Under the pieces are notes generated by a model, which worked only from the letters and a program-made list of their open reading frames with translations, did no database searches and was not told where the DNA came from. This document shows, piece by piece, positions 18,579 to 27,188 of a stretch of 64,000 nucleotides of DNA. Within the stretch, counting starts at the first letter, position 1. Every line of letters begins with the position of its first letter. The DNA is from Marinobacter koreensis (lineage in GTDB: Bacteria > Pseudomonadota > Gammaproteobacteria > Pseudomonadales > Oleiphilaceae). Both the position numbers and the translations under genes were made by a program. The stretch lies in NCBI RefSeq assembly GCF_023156285.1, contig NZ_JAKZAJ010000003.1:558001-622000 (forward strand). The letters run 5' to 3'.

Positions 18579-20768
18579 TTAGCGCTCAATGATGCGGCGG
18601 AACGGCGGCAGCGCGTCGAGCAGCAACTGTCCATAACGCCGTGCCACGATGCGGCGATCCAGAATGGTCACCCGTCCGGTGTCCTGCTCCGTACGCAACA
18701 ACCGCCCGACCGCCTGGACCAGCTTGATGGACGCGTCCGGCACGGTGATCTCCATGAACGGATTGCCACCGCGCTGGGTCACCCATTCGGCCAGGCTCGC
18801 CTCGATCGGATCGTCCGGCACGGAGAATGGCAACCGGGTAATCACCACGTGGTGCAGGTATTTCCCCGGCAAATCGATCCCCTCGGCGAAGCTTGCGACC
18901 CCGAACAGCACGCTGGGGCGCCCCTCGTCGACCCGGCCGCAGTGTTGCTTGAGGACTTCCCCCTTGGCCATATCGTCCTGCGTCAGGATGAGGTCCGGAT
19001 AGTCCGGTGCCAGTGCGTCTCGTACCTGCTGCATCTGACGACGGGAGGTGAACAATACCAGTGTCGCTTTCTCCCCTGCCCAGAGTTCCGGCAGTTTCCG
19101 GACCAGCGCATCGCCGAAGCCATCATCGGTCGGAAGAACCGGGATGGCGGGCACTTCAACCGTTGCCATTTCCCCATATCGGAAGGAGCTTGGGACCACG
19201 AGGAACCGACTGGCCTCCGGCAGACCGGCCCGCGATTTCAGCCGGTCAAACCGACCGAGCGCTGTCAGCGTGGCGCTGGTCAGAACGGCTCCGTAAGCCC
19301 GTGACCAGAGGCGCGCATAGAGCAGATTGTCCGCAAGTACCGGAGAACTGTAGAGCGTAATGTCCTCGGCATGATCCCAACGTTGCCGGACCGCCCAGCG
19401 GGCCGGGGGCGGACTCTTCGGATTGGCAACGGCACTCTCCTCAGCATCGCTCTCCGGCTTGTCCGTCGGCCGGGTACCGACCTGATCGCACCAGGCGGCC
19501 CAGAGCCTCAGCTGCTCCTCCGAGCGGCCGTGAAAGCCACCGATAACGGGATACCAGGCCTCCGCCGTATCCCGGTCAATCTCATGTTCCTTGCGCTCAT
19601 CAAAGGCGCCCTGTAGATCGTCTGCCAACGACCCCAGCTGCCGGACCAGGCCCGCGGTCGCCACCCGGGCCTCTGCCGCCAATTCAGCAAGCTGTTCCGG
19701 GAGTTCGCCTTCGGGATAACGCCACTGGGCGGTCCTTCGCTCTTCATTGAACTCCCAGCCGGTATTCTGTTCCGCGTGTTCATAGACCCGGGCCAGTGCC
19801 TGATCCACATCCCGGGCCGCCGTGCTGATCTTGTCGAGGGTTTTGGTCGCCTGGGTGCCCGGGCTCAGGAAAGGCTGCATCTTCACCAGCGCCTGGGAAA
19901 GCTGCTTGAGCCATTGCCGGGTCGAGTTCAGCGGCACTGACGCGGCAAAATGGTTCAGCGCCTTGTCCGGAAGGTGATGGGCTTCGTCGAAAATGAACAG
20001 GGCGTTTTCAGGCTCCGGGAGGATAGCACCGCCCCCCAGTGCCAGGTCCGCCAGAACAAGATCGTGGTTGGCCACAACCACGTCGGCATCATCCAGGTCC
20101 TTACGGGCATCGAAAAAGGCGCAGCTGTCAAAATAGCTGCAATGGCGATTGGTACACTGCCGGTGATCGGTGGTGACCTGACGCCATACCTCGTCGGGGA
20201 TCTGTTCCGGCCAGTGATCCCGGTCGCCGTCCCATTCCCGGGAACCATAACTGGCCAGCATGTTCTCGAAAAATGTCCGGGAGCCGGGCTCATCACCATC
20301 TGCATTATCGAGCAGGAACAACGGCATGGTGTCACTGTCACCGTTACCCTCGTCGTGCAGCCGCGCCTCCAGCCGGGACATGCAGAGATAACGCCCCCGC
20401 CCCTTGGCCAGCGTCCAAGAAAATTCCAGGTTGCTGTGCTTTTTCAGGTCCGGCAGATCCTTCAACACAATCTGGTCCTGAAGGGCCACGGTCGCGGTGG
20501 ATATCACCAGGGTTTTCCCCAACGCCTGCGCCACTGGAATCGCGGCAATCAGGTACGCCAGTGTCTTACCGGTACCGGTGCCCGCTTCCACGACACAGGT
20601 CGCCGGCGGTGACGTCCGCTGACCGTCGTTGTCCGTAATATCGCCCATGTACCGCGCAATTTCCGCGATCATCAGCCGCTGACCGTAGCGGGCCTTGATG
20701 CCCTTGCCGGCGAGAACGTCCCGGTAACCCTGCTGGATTTCCTGCTTGATCGGATCTGTGAGCGCCAT
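18579..20768 (-). CDS. dinG: ATP-dependent DNA helicase DinG
   Basis: A 729-residue superfamily 2 iron-sulfur helicase related to XPD, which unwinds 5'-3' and resolves R-loops and G-quadruplexes. Walker A is EAGTGTGKTLAYL. The Fe-S cysteines include one in GRYLCMS and the cluster CTNRHCSYFDSC. The DEAH box is IFDEAHHLPD, and the C-terminal motif VQAVGRLLRTEQD is helicase motif VI. The length suits gammaproteobacterial DinG. Its start overlaps the stop of the GspB-like gene by one base. A LexA box upstream would lie inside the GspB gene; I see none. Confidence 0.93.
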   Translation of the reverse strand: MALTDPIKQEIQQGYRDVLAGKGIKARYGQRLMIAEIARYMGDITDNDGQRTSPPATCVVEAGTGTGKTLAYLIAAIPVAQALGKTLVISTATVALQDQIVLKDLPDLKKHSNLEFSWTLAKGRGRYLCMSRLEARLHDEGNGDSDTMPLFLLDNADGDEPGSRTFFENMLASYGSREWDGDRDHWPEQIPDEVWRQVTTDHRQCTNRHCSYFDSCAFFDARKDLDDADVVVANHDLVLADLALGGGAILPEPENALFIFDEAHHLPDKALNHFAASVPLNSTRQWLKQLSQALVKMQPFLSPGTQATKTLDKISTAARDVDQALARVYEHAEQNTGWEFNEERRTAQWRYPEGELPEQLAELAAEARVATAGLVRQLGSLADDLQGAFDERKEHEIDRDTAEAWYPVIGGFHGRSEEQLRLWAAWCDQVGTRPTDKPESDAEESAVANPKSPPPARWAVRQRWDHAEDITLYSSPVLADNLLYARLWSRAYGAVLTSATLTALGRFDRLKSRAGLPEASRFLVVPSSFRYGEMATVEVPAIPVLPTDDGFGDALVRKLPELWAGEKATLVLFTSRRQMQQVRDALAPDYPDLILTQDDMAKGEVLKQHCGRVDEGRPSVLFGVASFAEGIDLPGKYLHHVVITRLPFSVPDDPIEASLAEWVTQRGGNPFMEITVPDASIKLVQAVGRLLRTEQDTGRVTILDRRIVARRYGQLLLDALPPFRRIIER

Positions 20769-21460
20769 TAGCGGGGGCTCACCCAGTCCCGCAGGACCCC
20801 GACCCGGAACTGCTGCCCCTGTTTGCGCAGCACCACGCCGTCCTCGGTAATCCGGTCCACCGTGATTCCGTCGAAGCTGTCGCCGGGCTTGAGGTATTGC
20901 CCATTGATCATCACTCGACGAGCCTGGGGGTCAGATGCATAAATGTGGCTGTTGAACGTCAAATCGGGAATACTCTTCTGAAACGAAAGGGGCAGTTCAA
21001 TAAGGTGGGGTACCCTGTCGGAATTCGGGCTTTCTGACAAGACCTCCTGCGTCTTTTCACGACTGACCGATGGCACGATGATCGTGGGCTTTTCAGCTTC
21101 TGCCACAGCAGCCGGCTCCGACTCAACCGGCTCATCCGTCACTGGAGCCGGCGGATCGATTTTCTCCTTTTCCACAACGGCACTCGATGAGGAAGCGTCG
21201 TCGCTTTCCCGCTGAACAGAACCGGCAACGGACGTCTGCGACGGCTCCGAATCCACAGGGGTTGGCACGGCTCGAGGCCAGAAAACCACGGCCAGAACGC
21301 CTGCATTCACCAGAAGTGCCAGGGCGATCCAGACTCCGGCAGCAATACCCTTCTTCCGCCCGGCCCCGTGTATCAGCTGAACCTGATGTCCCAGATCCGG
21401 CACTTTGCCCTGGCGACGTTCAGTCTCGGATTTGCGCAATGCATCAAGGATATAGGACAT
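20768..21460 (-). CDS. gspB: GspB-like general secretion protein
   Basis: A 230-residue inner-membrane protein. It begins MSYILDALRKSETERRQG, the conserved cytoplasmic start of GspB/ExeB. A single transmembrane span follows (about residues 37-60), then a Pro/Glu/Ser-rich periplasmic linker, and a C-terminal GspB domain with HIYASDPQARRVMINGQ and GDSFDGITV. In Aeromonas, ExeA and ExeB pass through peptidoglycan to help the type II secretin assemble. It lies 3 bases after the GspA-like gene and is surely cotranscribed with it. The rest of the type II secretion system is not in this window. Confidence 0.88.
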   Translation of the reverse strand: MSYILDALRKSETERRQGKVPDLGHQVQLIHGAGRKKGIAAGVWIALALLVNAGVLAVVFWPRAVPTPVDSEPSQTSVAGSVQRESDDASSSSAVVEKEKIDPPAPVTDEPVESEPAAVAEAEKPTIIVPSVSREKTQEVLSESPNSDRVPHLIELPLSFQKSIPDLTFNSHIYASDPQARRVMINGQYLKPGDSFDGITVDRITEDGVVLRKQGQQFRVGVLRDWVSPR

Positions 21461-21463
21461 GAG

Positions 21464-23116
21464 TTACCCCCTGGCTCCGGATTTCCGGGCCATCAATCTG
21501 GGCACCGAGGCATTCAGGTCATTGTTCATCTGAATCACTGTCATACCACCGGCGATTCCGTCCACGGCGAGCCCCTTGACACCCTGGTACCAGCGCACCT
21601 GCTCTTCCGGGGCCAGCCGCTTGACGCGAGCGCTCTCCTTTTCCGACCCGGCGAACCGGTCAGCAAGCTCCATCATCCGGGCACCGATCCACAGTTCCTC
21701 ACCGGTGCCAGTCCCATAAAAGCCATCGTCCGTCATGTAGTCCGGCAGACGCCATAGCACCTGGTAATTCCCGAACCAGTAGGGCTCCAGACTGGAAAAG
21801 GACACCTCCTCCGTACGTCCTCCCGGCCATGTCAGGCGGGCCTGGTTGCCCTCAAGCGAACGGATAACCACATAGCCACTCTCGCCCTCGTCCCCTTTCA
21901 ACGTAAGGATGGCGGGACGATCGAGAAATTCGAGGCTGCGCCGGGTTCCCTGACGGTCAAGGCACGCCAGCCCGACCTCCCGGGCAAAATCACACCCCTT
22001 GGTCTCGTCCGTCGGAGCATATTCCCGGCCCCATACATTCAGCAGTGCGGCAAACGCGGCCTCAGATGTCAGGCTCTGTTGGGACATATCAAAGGCCACA
22101 GGTGATGGCGCTGTATTGTCAGGCTCGCGATTAACGGTACCGGCCGCCTGGGAAGGCTCATCGGCCAGGTTATTCAGTATGTTGCCCTCTCCCGGCGGCT
22201 TGTACACCAACCAGATGGTGCCAATGACCGCTACCAGGATCGACGCTGCAAGCAGCAGATAACGCGAAATGGGCACGGGCGACGTCGGCTGTGCAGCAGA
22301 GCCGATACCGCCCTTGACTTCCCGCGACGCCTGCCGGATGTGGGCCTTCCGGATTTCGTGTTCGCCCTCGGCATAGGCGCCGAGCAAAGCCCGATCACTG
22401 ATGAGATTGATCAGCCGCGGAATACCATGACTGTCCCGATAGAGTCGGCGAACGGCGCCGGGCGTAAAAATATCCCCCCGAAGGCCGGCAACACTGAGTC
22501 GATAACGCAGGTAGGCCGGCAGCTCCTCCTTGCCGATCGCATCGAGATGATACCGGGCCGTTACCCGCTGATTCAGCTGCCTCAGCTCCGGCAGAGCGAG
22601 GACCTGTTGCAGTTCCGGCTGGCCCAGCAAAACAATCTGCAGGAGCTTTTTCTCGGCGGTCTCAAGGTTGGTCAGCAACCGCAATTGCTCGAGAACCTCG
22701 GCGGACAGGTTCTGGGCTTCGTCGATCATCAGAACCTTGTGCCGACCGGCGGCATGGGCCGTCAGCAGGTCCTGATTGATCAGGTCCACCAACTGCTTGA
22801 TGCTTGCGCCGGGATCATGGGAGATTTCCAGCTCATCGCAGATCGCCGACAGCAGTTCCCGCACCGACAATCGGGGATTCAGGATCAGTGCGATATCCAC
22901 GTTGTCCGGGGCATTCTCGATGAAGCACCGGCTGACCGTGGTCTTGCCCGTCCCCACTTCTCCAGTGATCACGATAAAGCCGCCACCGCCCTGCCCCTTG
23001 ACGCCATACATGAGGTGGGCGAGGGCTTCCTTGTGCCGGTCGCTCAGATAAAGGTATCGAGGGTCTGGGGCGATTGAGAACGGAGGTTCCCGGAAACCGA
23101 AAAAATCGTAATACAT
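21464..23116 (-). CDS. gspA: GspA/ExeA-type AAA ATPase with peptidoglycan-binding region
   Basis: About 550 residues. The ATG at 23116 is chosen because MYYDFFGFREPPFSIAPDP is the canonical ExeA start and GAGAG precedes it. The AAA domain has Walker A TGEVGTGKTTVSR, Walker B VLMIDEAQNLS and an LLTNLET sensor segment. A transmembrane span lies near residue 265. The periplasmic part ends in a peptidoglycan_binding_1-like repeat (VRWYQGVKGLAVDGIAGG). It pairs with GspB to insert or localise the type II secretin. The downstream gene is gspB, the upstream gene a patatin 10 bases away. Confidence 0.88.
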   Translation of the reverse strand: MYYDFFGFREPPFSIAPDPRYLYLSDRHKEALAHLMYGVKGQGGGGFIVITGEVGTGKTTVSRCFIENAPDNVDIALILNPRLSVRELLSAICDELEISHDPGASIKQLVDLINQDLLTAHAAGRHKVLMIDEAQNLSAEVLEQLRLLTNLETAEKKLLQIVLLGQPELQQVLALPELRQLNQRVTARYHLDAIGKEELPAYLRYRLSVAGLRGDIFTPGAVRRLYRDSHGIPRLINLISDRALLGAYAEGEHEIRKAHIRQASREVKGGIGSAAQPTSPVPISRYLLLAASILVAVIGTIWLVYKPPGEGNILNNLADEPSQAAGTVNREPDNTAPSPVAFDMSQQSLTSEAAFAALLNVWGREYAPTDETKGCDFAREVGLACLDRQGTRRSLEFLDRPAILTLKGDEGESGYVVIRSLEGNQARLTWPGGRTEEVSFSSLEPYWFGNYQVLWRLPDYMTDDGFYGTGTGEELWIGARMMELADRFAGSEKESARVKRLAPEEQVRWYQGVKGLAVDGIAGGMTVIQMNNDLNASVPRLMARKSGARG

Positions 23117-23126
23117 CAACTTTCTC

Positions 23127-24614
23127 TCACGATGCTCCGGACTCCGGATGACCGACAACTCTGAGTTCTGCTGTACGCCGGTTCTGCTGTTTCAGGCGGC
23201 GAACGCAACGTTCCAGCGTTTTGGAAATCCTGGCGTGGGAGCGAATCATGGAAATCTTGGGCCAGGTTGCACGTTCGCCGGCAAGGATCATCTCACGGAC
23301 ATACGCCGGCTCCGGGTTGGCCAGCATACGGCGATAGTCCCGGACCGAGTACGTCGGAGCGATGGTCACATCGCCCGAATACCGCTGCGCCATAATCGTG
23401 TACAGCTGACCGGATACCTGTCGGAGAAGTTCCGGACGCACCCGCTTTCGCAGGTAATCAAACAGTCCCTGGCCATGAAACTGGATTTCCGATTTCAACA
23501 GATGCATCGGCAGTCGGGCCAGCGACAGTTTCTCATCCCGGCCACGATTTCCCAGGAACGGCACCACATGGGGATTGGTCTGGCTGGCGATGGTGAAATT
23601 CACATCGTACAGATGCATCAGGCGTTCAATGGGCAGGTCACTCACCACCGAGCCATCCACAAACTTCAGTCTGGGCATGTAAGGCAGCGCGTTGCCATGG
23701 ATGTCCTTTTTCATCAGCGTCACGGGCGGGAAAATCCCCGGAACCGCGGCGCTGGCCAGGGCCGCGCTCCAGACCAGCAGGTATGGCGAGGTGTATCCGC
23801 ACAGGAGGCGCGCCTTCTGGTGCGCCTGAACCGGCGACACCGAGATATTGATGGACCGACCGGTACGCTGATAGGCCTCCTCGAAAGTGAACTCGCCAAT
23901 GTTGGCCCTCAGGCATTTCCGCAGCTGCGCCTGGTCCATCAGCCCGTCGCCCCGCATAGCGCTGAGCAAACCGCGCCATTTCCAGGCCTTGAGGTCGTGG
24001 TTTTCCGGAACCAGCATCTCGGGAATCTCGGCATCGGTGTGCACACCGAGGATCGCAGCGATGATCGCGCCAATACTGGAGCCTGCGATAACCTGCGGCA
24101 GCAGGCCCTTTTCCCAGAGTGCCTTGATCACCCCGAAATGGAACATTCCCAGTGTGGCGCCCCCGCTGAGCAACAGCGTCGGCCGTCCGTAACTGGTCAG
24201 CGTATCCCGGAAAAACTGCAGCTTGTCGGCCACCGGGAATCCGGGCACCGGATGATCACACAGGAAGTCGAGGGCCTCACAGACCTGGGTGATGTACTCT
24301 TCGATCAGATGCTTGGTGCCAACCCGGGAGCGAGTATAGAGCGCCGGATTGCCCATGTTGCCGAGGTCGTGATGCAGTCCTTCCCGGAGTGCCCGTTTCA
24401 GGCGTTCGAAATCATTCTGCTGCCGGTACTGCTTGAGATTGCTGAGCCGGTCATAGACAAGTTCGTAGTGGTAGAGGTCCGATGCAAACCCCTCTTTCCA
24501 CTCGACATTGCCCTCACGGTAATCAAGCTCCAGCGCGGCCGCCTTCCAGACTTCGTAATTGGGCGCCTCCGCCAGCATACGACGGTACTTGGCAATTCCA
24601 GGATCCTTGATCAC
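23127..24614 (-). CDS. Patatin-like phospholipase with DUF3336 domain
   Basis: A 495-residue protein. The N-terminal DUF3336 region (WKAAALELDYREG, VYDRLSNLKQYR) is found in fungal and bacterial triacylglycerol lipases of the Tgl family. The patatin domain follows: LLSGGATLGMFHFG is the oxyanion loop, AGSSIGAI the nucleophile elbow, and VDGSVVSDLP carries the catalytic Asp. There is no signal peptide. It could act on neutral lipids or phospholipids; Marinobacter makes wax esters and triacylglycerols, so neutral-lipid turnover is plausible but inferred. It follows mlaA at 32 bases and precedes gspA at 10. Confidence 0.9.
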   Translation of the reverse strand: MIKDPGIAKYRRMLAEAPNYEVWKAAALELDYREGNVEWKEGFASDLYHYELVYDRLSNLKQYRQQNDFERLKRALREGLHHDLGNMGNPALYTRSRVGTKHLIEEYITQVCEALDFLCDHPVPGFPVADKLQFFRDTLTSYGRPTLLLSGGATLGMFHFGVIKALWEKGLLPQVIAGSSIGAIIAAILGVHTDAEIPEMLVPENHDLKAWKWRGLLSAMRGDGLMDQAQLRKCLRANIGEFTFEEAYQRTGRSINISVSPVQAHQKARLLCGYTSPYLLVWSAALASAAVPGIFPPVTLMKKDIHGNALPYMPRLKFVDGSVVSDLPIERLMHLYDVNFTIASQTNPHVVPFLGNRGRDEKLSLARLPMHLLKSEIQFHGQGLFDYLRKRVRPELLRQVSGQLYTIMAQRYSGDVTIAPTYSVRDYRRMLANPEPAYVREMILAGERATWPKISMIRSHARISKTLERCVRRLKQQNRRTAELRVVGHPESGAS

Positions 24615-24646
24615 CGCGGCCTCCCTGTTCAGCGTTCGCCTGCCAG

Positions 24647-25429
24647 TCAGAAATCCTCAAGCATGAGGTCTTCGCTGTTACCACTGGCGAAGGGGTCTTC
24701 AACAACCTTACCATCATTGATCAGGTATTGCCGACGCTGCAGGAAGGCGTTACGCACGAAGATGTAGTTGTCACCGGACATGAACGCTTCCGCCGGAATC
24801 AGGTCGGCCCGCTTGTCGACGATCTGCAGTGCACGCGCGTAATAGACCTCCGGACTCTCGACCGAATCCCAGGCCGATGGAAACACAAAGGCGTCACTGG
24901 CCAGTCCGGTAAAGTGGCGAGGCGTGGAAGGGCCGAGGAACGGCAACATCAGATAGGGACCGGAACCGGCGCCCCAGTAGCCGAGGGTCTGGCCAAAATC
25001 TTCCGGTTGTTCCGGAAGGTCAAACGCAGTGGCAACATCAAAAATTCCGCCCAGCCCAAATACCGTGTTGTAGGTAAACCGCCCTGCGGCCACCACCGCC
25101 GACTCGGGCTTCAACTGGAGCAGGCTGTTGATGAAATTGCGCACTTCCTGAAGGTTGTTGAAGAAATTGGTCACGCCCTGATCAACCACGGTCGGCGTGA
25201 CATCCCGATAGAACTGGGCGACGGGTTTGAGCGCCCAACGATCCACAAACCGGTTAAAACTGAATACCTTACGGTTCCAGGATTCATAGGGGTCATTGGG
25301 AGCCACTGGCGCGGAACCGCTGGGTGCCGGTTCCTGCATAGCCTGGGCGTAGGCCTCGCTGGTGGGCACGAAGGCCACGGCGACCAACAGTAGCCAGAGT
25401 AAGCGCCGGGAAAAAAATCGTTTCATCAT
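24647..25429 (-). CDS. mlaA: MlaA/VacJ family phospholipid-transport protein lacking a lipobox
   Basis: A 260-residue VacJ/MlaA homologue, the outer-membrane component that removes surface phospholipids. Family signatures are clear: DPYESWNRKVFSFN, NFFNNLQEVRNFINSLLQ, EDFGQTLGYWG, and GPYLMLPFLGPS. The N-terminus is a signal peptide ending in AYAQA but has no Cys, so the usual lipoprotein anchor is missing and it would be a soluble periplasmic or differently anchored protein. It is first in the run mlaA, patatin, gspA, gspB, dinG. Confidence 0.9.
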   Translation of the reverse strand: MMKRFFSRRLLWLLLVAVAFVPTSEAYAQAMQEPAPSGSAPVAPNDPYESWNRKVFSFNRFVDRWALKPVAQFYRDVTPTVVDQGVTNFFNNLQEVRNFINSLLQLKPESAVVAAGRFTYNTVFGLGGIFDVATAFDLPEQPEDFGQTLGYWGAGSGPYLMLPFLGPSTPRHFTGLASDAFVFPSAWDSVESPEVYYARALQIVDKRADLIPAEAFMSGDNYIFVRNAFLQRRQYLINDGKVVEDPFASGNSEDLMLEDF

Positions 25430-25515
25430 GCACTCTTGAGTTGTGAATCAGGTTTCAGTTCGTCGAAAATACCGGCGCTTTGGCTTTTTTAATTATTTTT
25501 CCGGAGGAGAGTCCG

Positions 25516-25923
25516 ATGTCAGTACCGGGTAATCTGGTCAGCACCATAACCATGCCACTGCGATGGGGCGATATGGATGCATACGGCCATGCCAACAATA
25601 CAGTTTATTTCCGATTCTTCGAGGAGGCCCGCATTAACTGGCTTGCATCCCTGAACGTCGGCGGTCCCGAAGAACCGACTGGTCCCGTTATTATAAAGAC
25701 CAGCGCGACCTTTCTGAAGGAGCTGACGCACCCGGCTTCGGTTATCGTCCAGACATTCGCCGACAAAGCCGGCAATACCAGTCTTGATACCTACCATCTG
25801 GTGACCGACGCCGAGTCGGGCGAGGTCTATGGAGAAGGATACGCAAAGATCGTGTGGTTTGACAGGCAAGCCCGCACCTCCACCGCACTGCCAGAGACCC
25901 TGAAAGCCCTGGCAGCACGCTGA
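25516..25923 (+). CDS. 4HBT-type acyl-CoA thioesterase
   Basis: A 135-residue hotdog-fold thioesterase of the YbgC/FcbC group. The active-site segment GDMDAYGHANNTVYFRFFEEAR carries the catalytic Asp and the conserved H-N-x-x-Y pattern. I take the ATG at 25516 because a CCGGAGGAGAG ribosome site lies just before it; an in-frame TTG upstream has none. It hydrolyses acyl-CoA thioesters; chain length cannot be read. It is divergent from mlaA and convergent with the KAS III gene. Confidence 0.88.
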   Translation: MSVPGNLVSTITMPLRWGDMDAYGHANNTVYFRFFEEARINWLASLNVGGPEEPTGPVIIKTSATFLKELTHPASVIVQTFADKAGNTSLDTYHLVTDAESGEVYGEGYAKIVWFDRQARTSTALPETLKALAAR

Positions 25924-25932
25924 AAGGCCTGA

Positions 25933-27054
25933 TTACCGGCGGCGAACCACAACGCTGCCGATGGAATAACCGGCACCAAACGAGCAGATCACGCCCAGGT
26001 CGCCGGTTTCCAGGTCATCACTGTGTTTATGGAACGCGATGATCGAACCCGCCGAGCTTGTATTCGCGTATTCGTCCAGAATCACGGGTGCTTCGTCCAG
26101 GCTCGGATCACGGCCGAGTACCTTCCTGGCGATCAGCTGATTCATATTCAGATTGGCCTGATGCAACCACATCCGGCGCAGGTCGCCCGCTGTCAGCCCC
26201 AGTGATCCAAGATGGTTCTGGATGGTCTGGGCCACCATCGGGGACACTTCCTTGAACACCTTCCGGCCTTCCTGGACAAACAGCTTGTCTGGCTTGCCGA
26301 TACCGGATTCATCGGCCCGGTTCAGGAATCCGAAGTTGTTACGGATGTTGTTCGAGAACTTCGTTTTCAGGCTGGTGCCGAGAATTTCAAAGCCCTGCCC
26401 GGCCCTGGTGTCCGCCTCACGCTCCACCAGGATCGCGGTGCATGCATCCCCGAAGATGAAATGGCTGTCCCGGTCGCGAAAGTTCAGATGCCCGGAACAG
26501 ATTTCCGGACTGACCACCAGAACCGAACGTGCGGCTCCGTTTTCAACCGAGTTGACGGCCGCCTGCAGGCCGAAGGTCGCGGAACTGCAAGCTACGTTCA
26601 TGTCGTAGGCAAAGCCTTCGATTCCCAACGCCTGCTGAACCTCGATGGCCATGGCGGGGTAGGCCCGCTGCATGTTGGAACAGGCAACGATCACCGCGTC
26701 GACGTCCGCTGCGGTTTTACCGGCCCGGGCGAGCGCCTCTTCACTGGCAACCACAGCCATGTCGCACTGGACCGAACGCTCGTCGTTGCTCCGCTCAGGA
26801 ATGTGCGGTGTCATTCGCCGCGGATCGAGGATGCCCTCTTTATCGATGACATGGCGCCGTTTGATTCCCGAGGCCTTTTCAATGAATGCGGACGACGACT
26901 GTTGAAGTGCGGTCACCTCACCTTGCTCGATAGCGTCGGCATGCTCGGCGTTGTACAGATCCACAAACTGGTTAAAAGCCTCGACCAGTTCGTCATTATC
27001 GATGGTTGCAGGCGGTGTGTAGAGACCGGTCCCGCTAATGACGGCTTTAATCAC
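25933..27054 (-). CDS. Beta-ketoacyl-ACP synthase III family enzyme
   Basis: A 373-residue KAS III condensing enzyme. The Cys-His-Asn triad is complete: Cys156 in NVACSSATFG, His298 in WLHQANLNMNQ, and Asn331 in EYANTSSAGS. It is longer than housekeeping FabH (about 317 residues) because of an N-terminal insert near residues 25-75, and the length and motif context recall Pseudomonas PA3286, which condenses octanoyl-CoA with malonyl-ACP to feed beta-oxidation products back to synthesis. A housekeeping FabH role is less likely because no fab cluster is near. Confidence 0.85.
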   Translation of the reverse strand: MIKAVISGTGLYTPPATIDNDELVEAFNQFVDLYNAEHADAIEQGEVTALQQSSSAFIEKASGIKRRHVIDKEGILDPRRMTPHIPERSNDERSVQCDMAVVASEEALARAGKTAADVDAVIVACSNMQRAYPAMAIEVQQALGIEGFAYDMNVACSSATFGLQAAVNSVENGAARSVLVVSPEICSGHLNFRDRDSHFIFGDACTAILVEREADTRAGQGFEILGTSLKTKFSNNIRNNFGFLNRADESGIGKPDKLFVQEGRKVFKEVSPMVAQTIQNHLGSLGLTAGDLRRMWLHQANLNMNQLIARKVLGRDPSLDEAPVILDEYANTSSAGSIIAFHKHSDDLETGDLGVICSFGAGYSIGSVVVRRR

Positions 27055-27188
27055 GCTAACCCCACGTCATGATTGTGAAAACTTGATGACAAAACGTCCC
27101 GATGCTGGAAATACTAACACAGTCCGTGACATTTTCCCGTTCACCTTTGTTACCGCCGCACAACAACGGGGCAGCCTACCAGAAGCCA

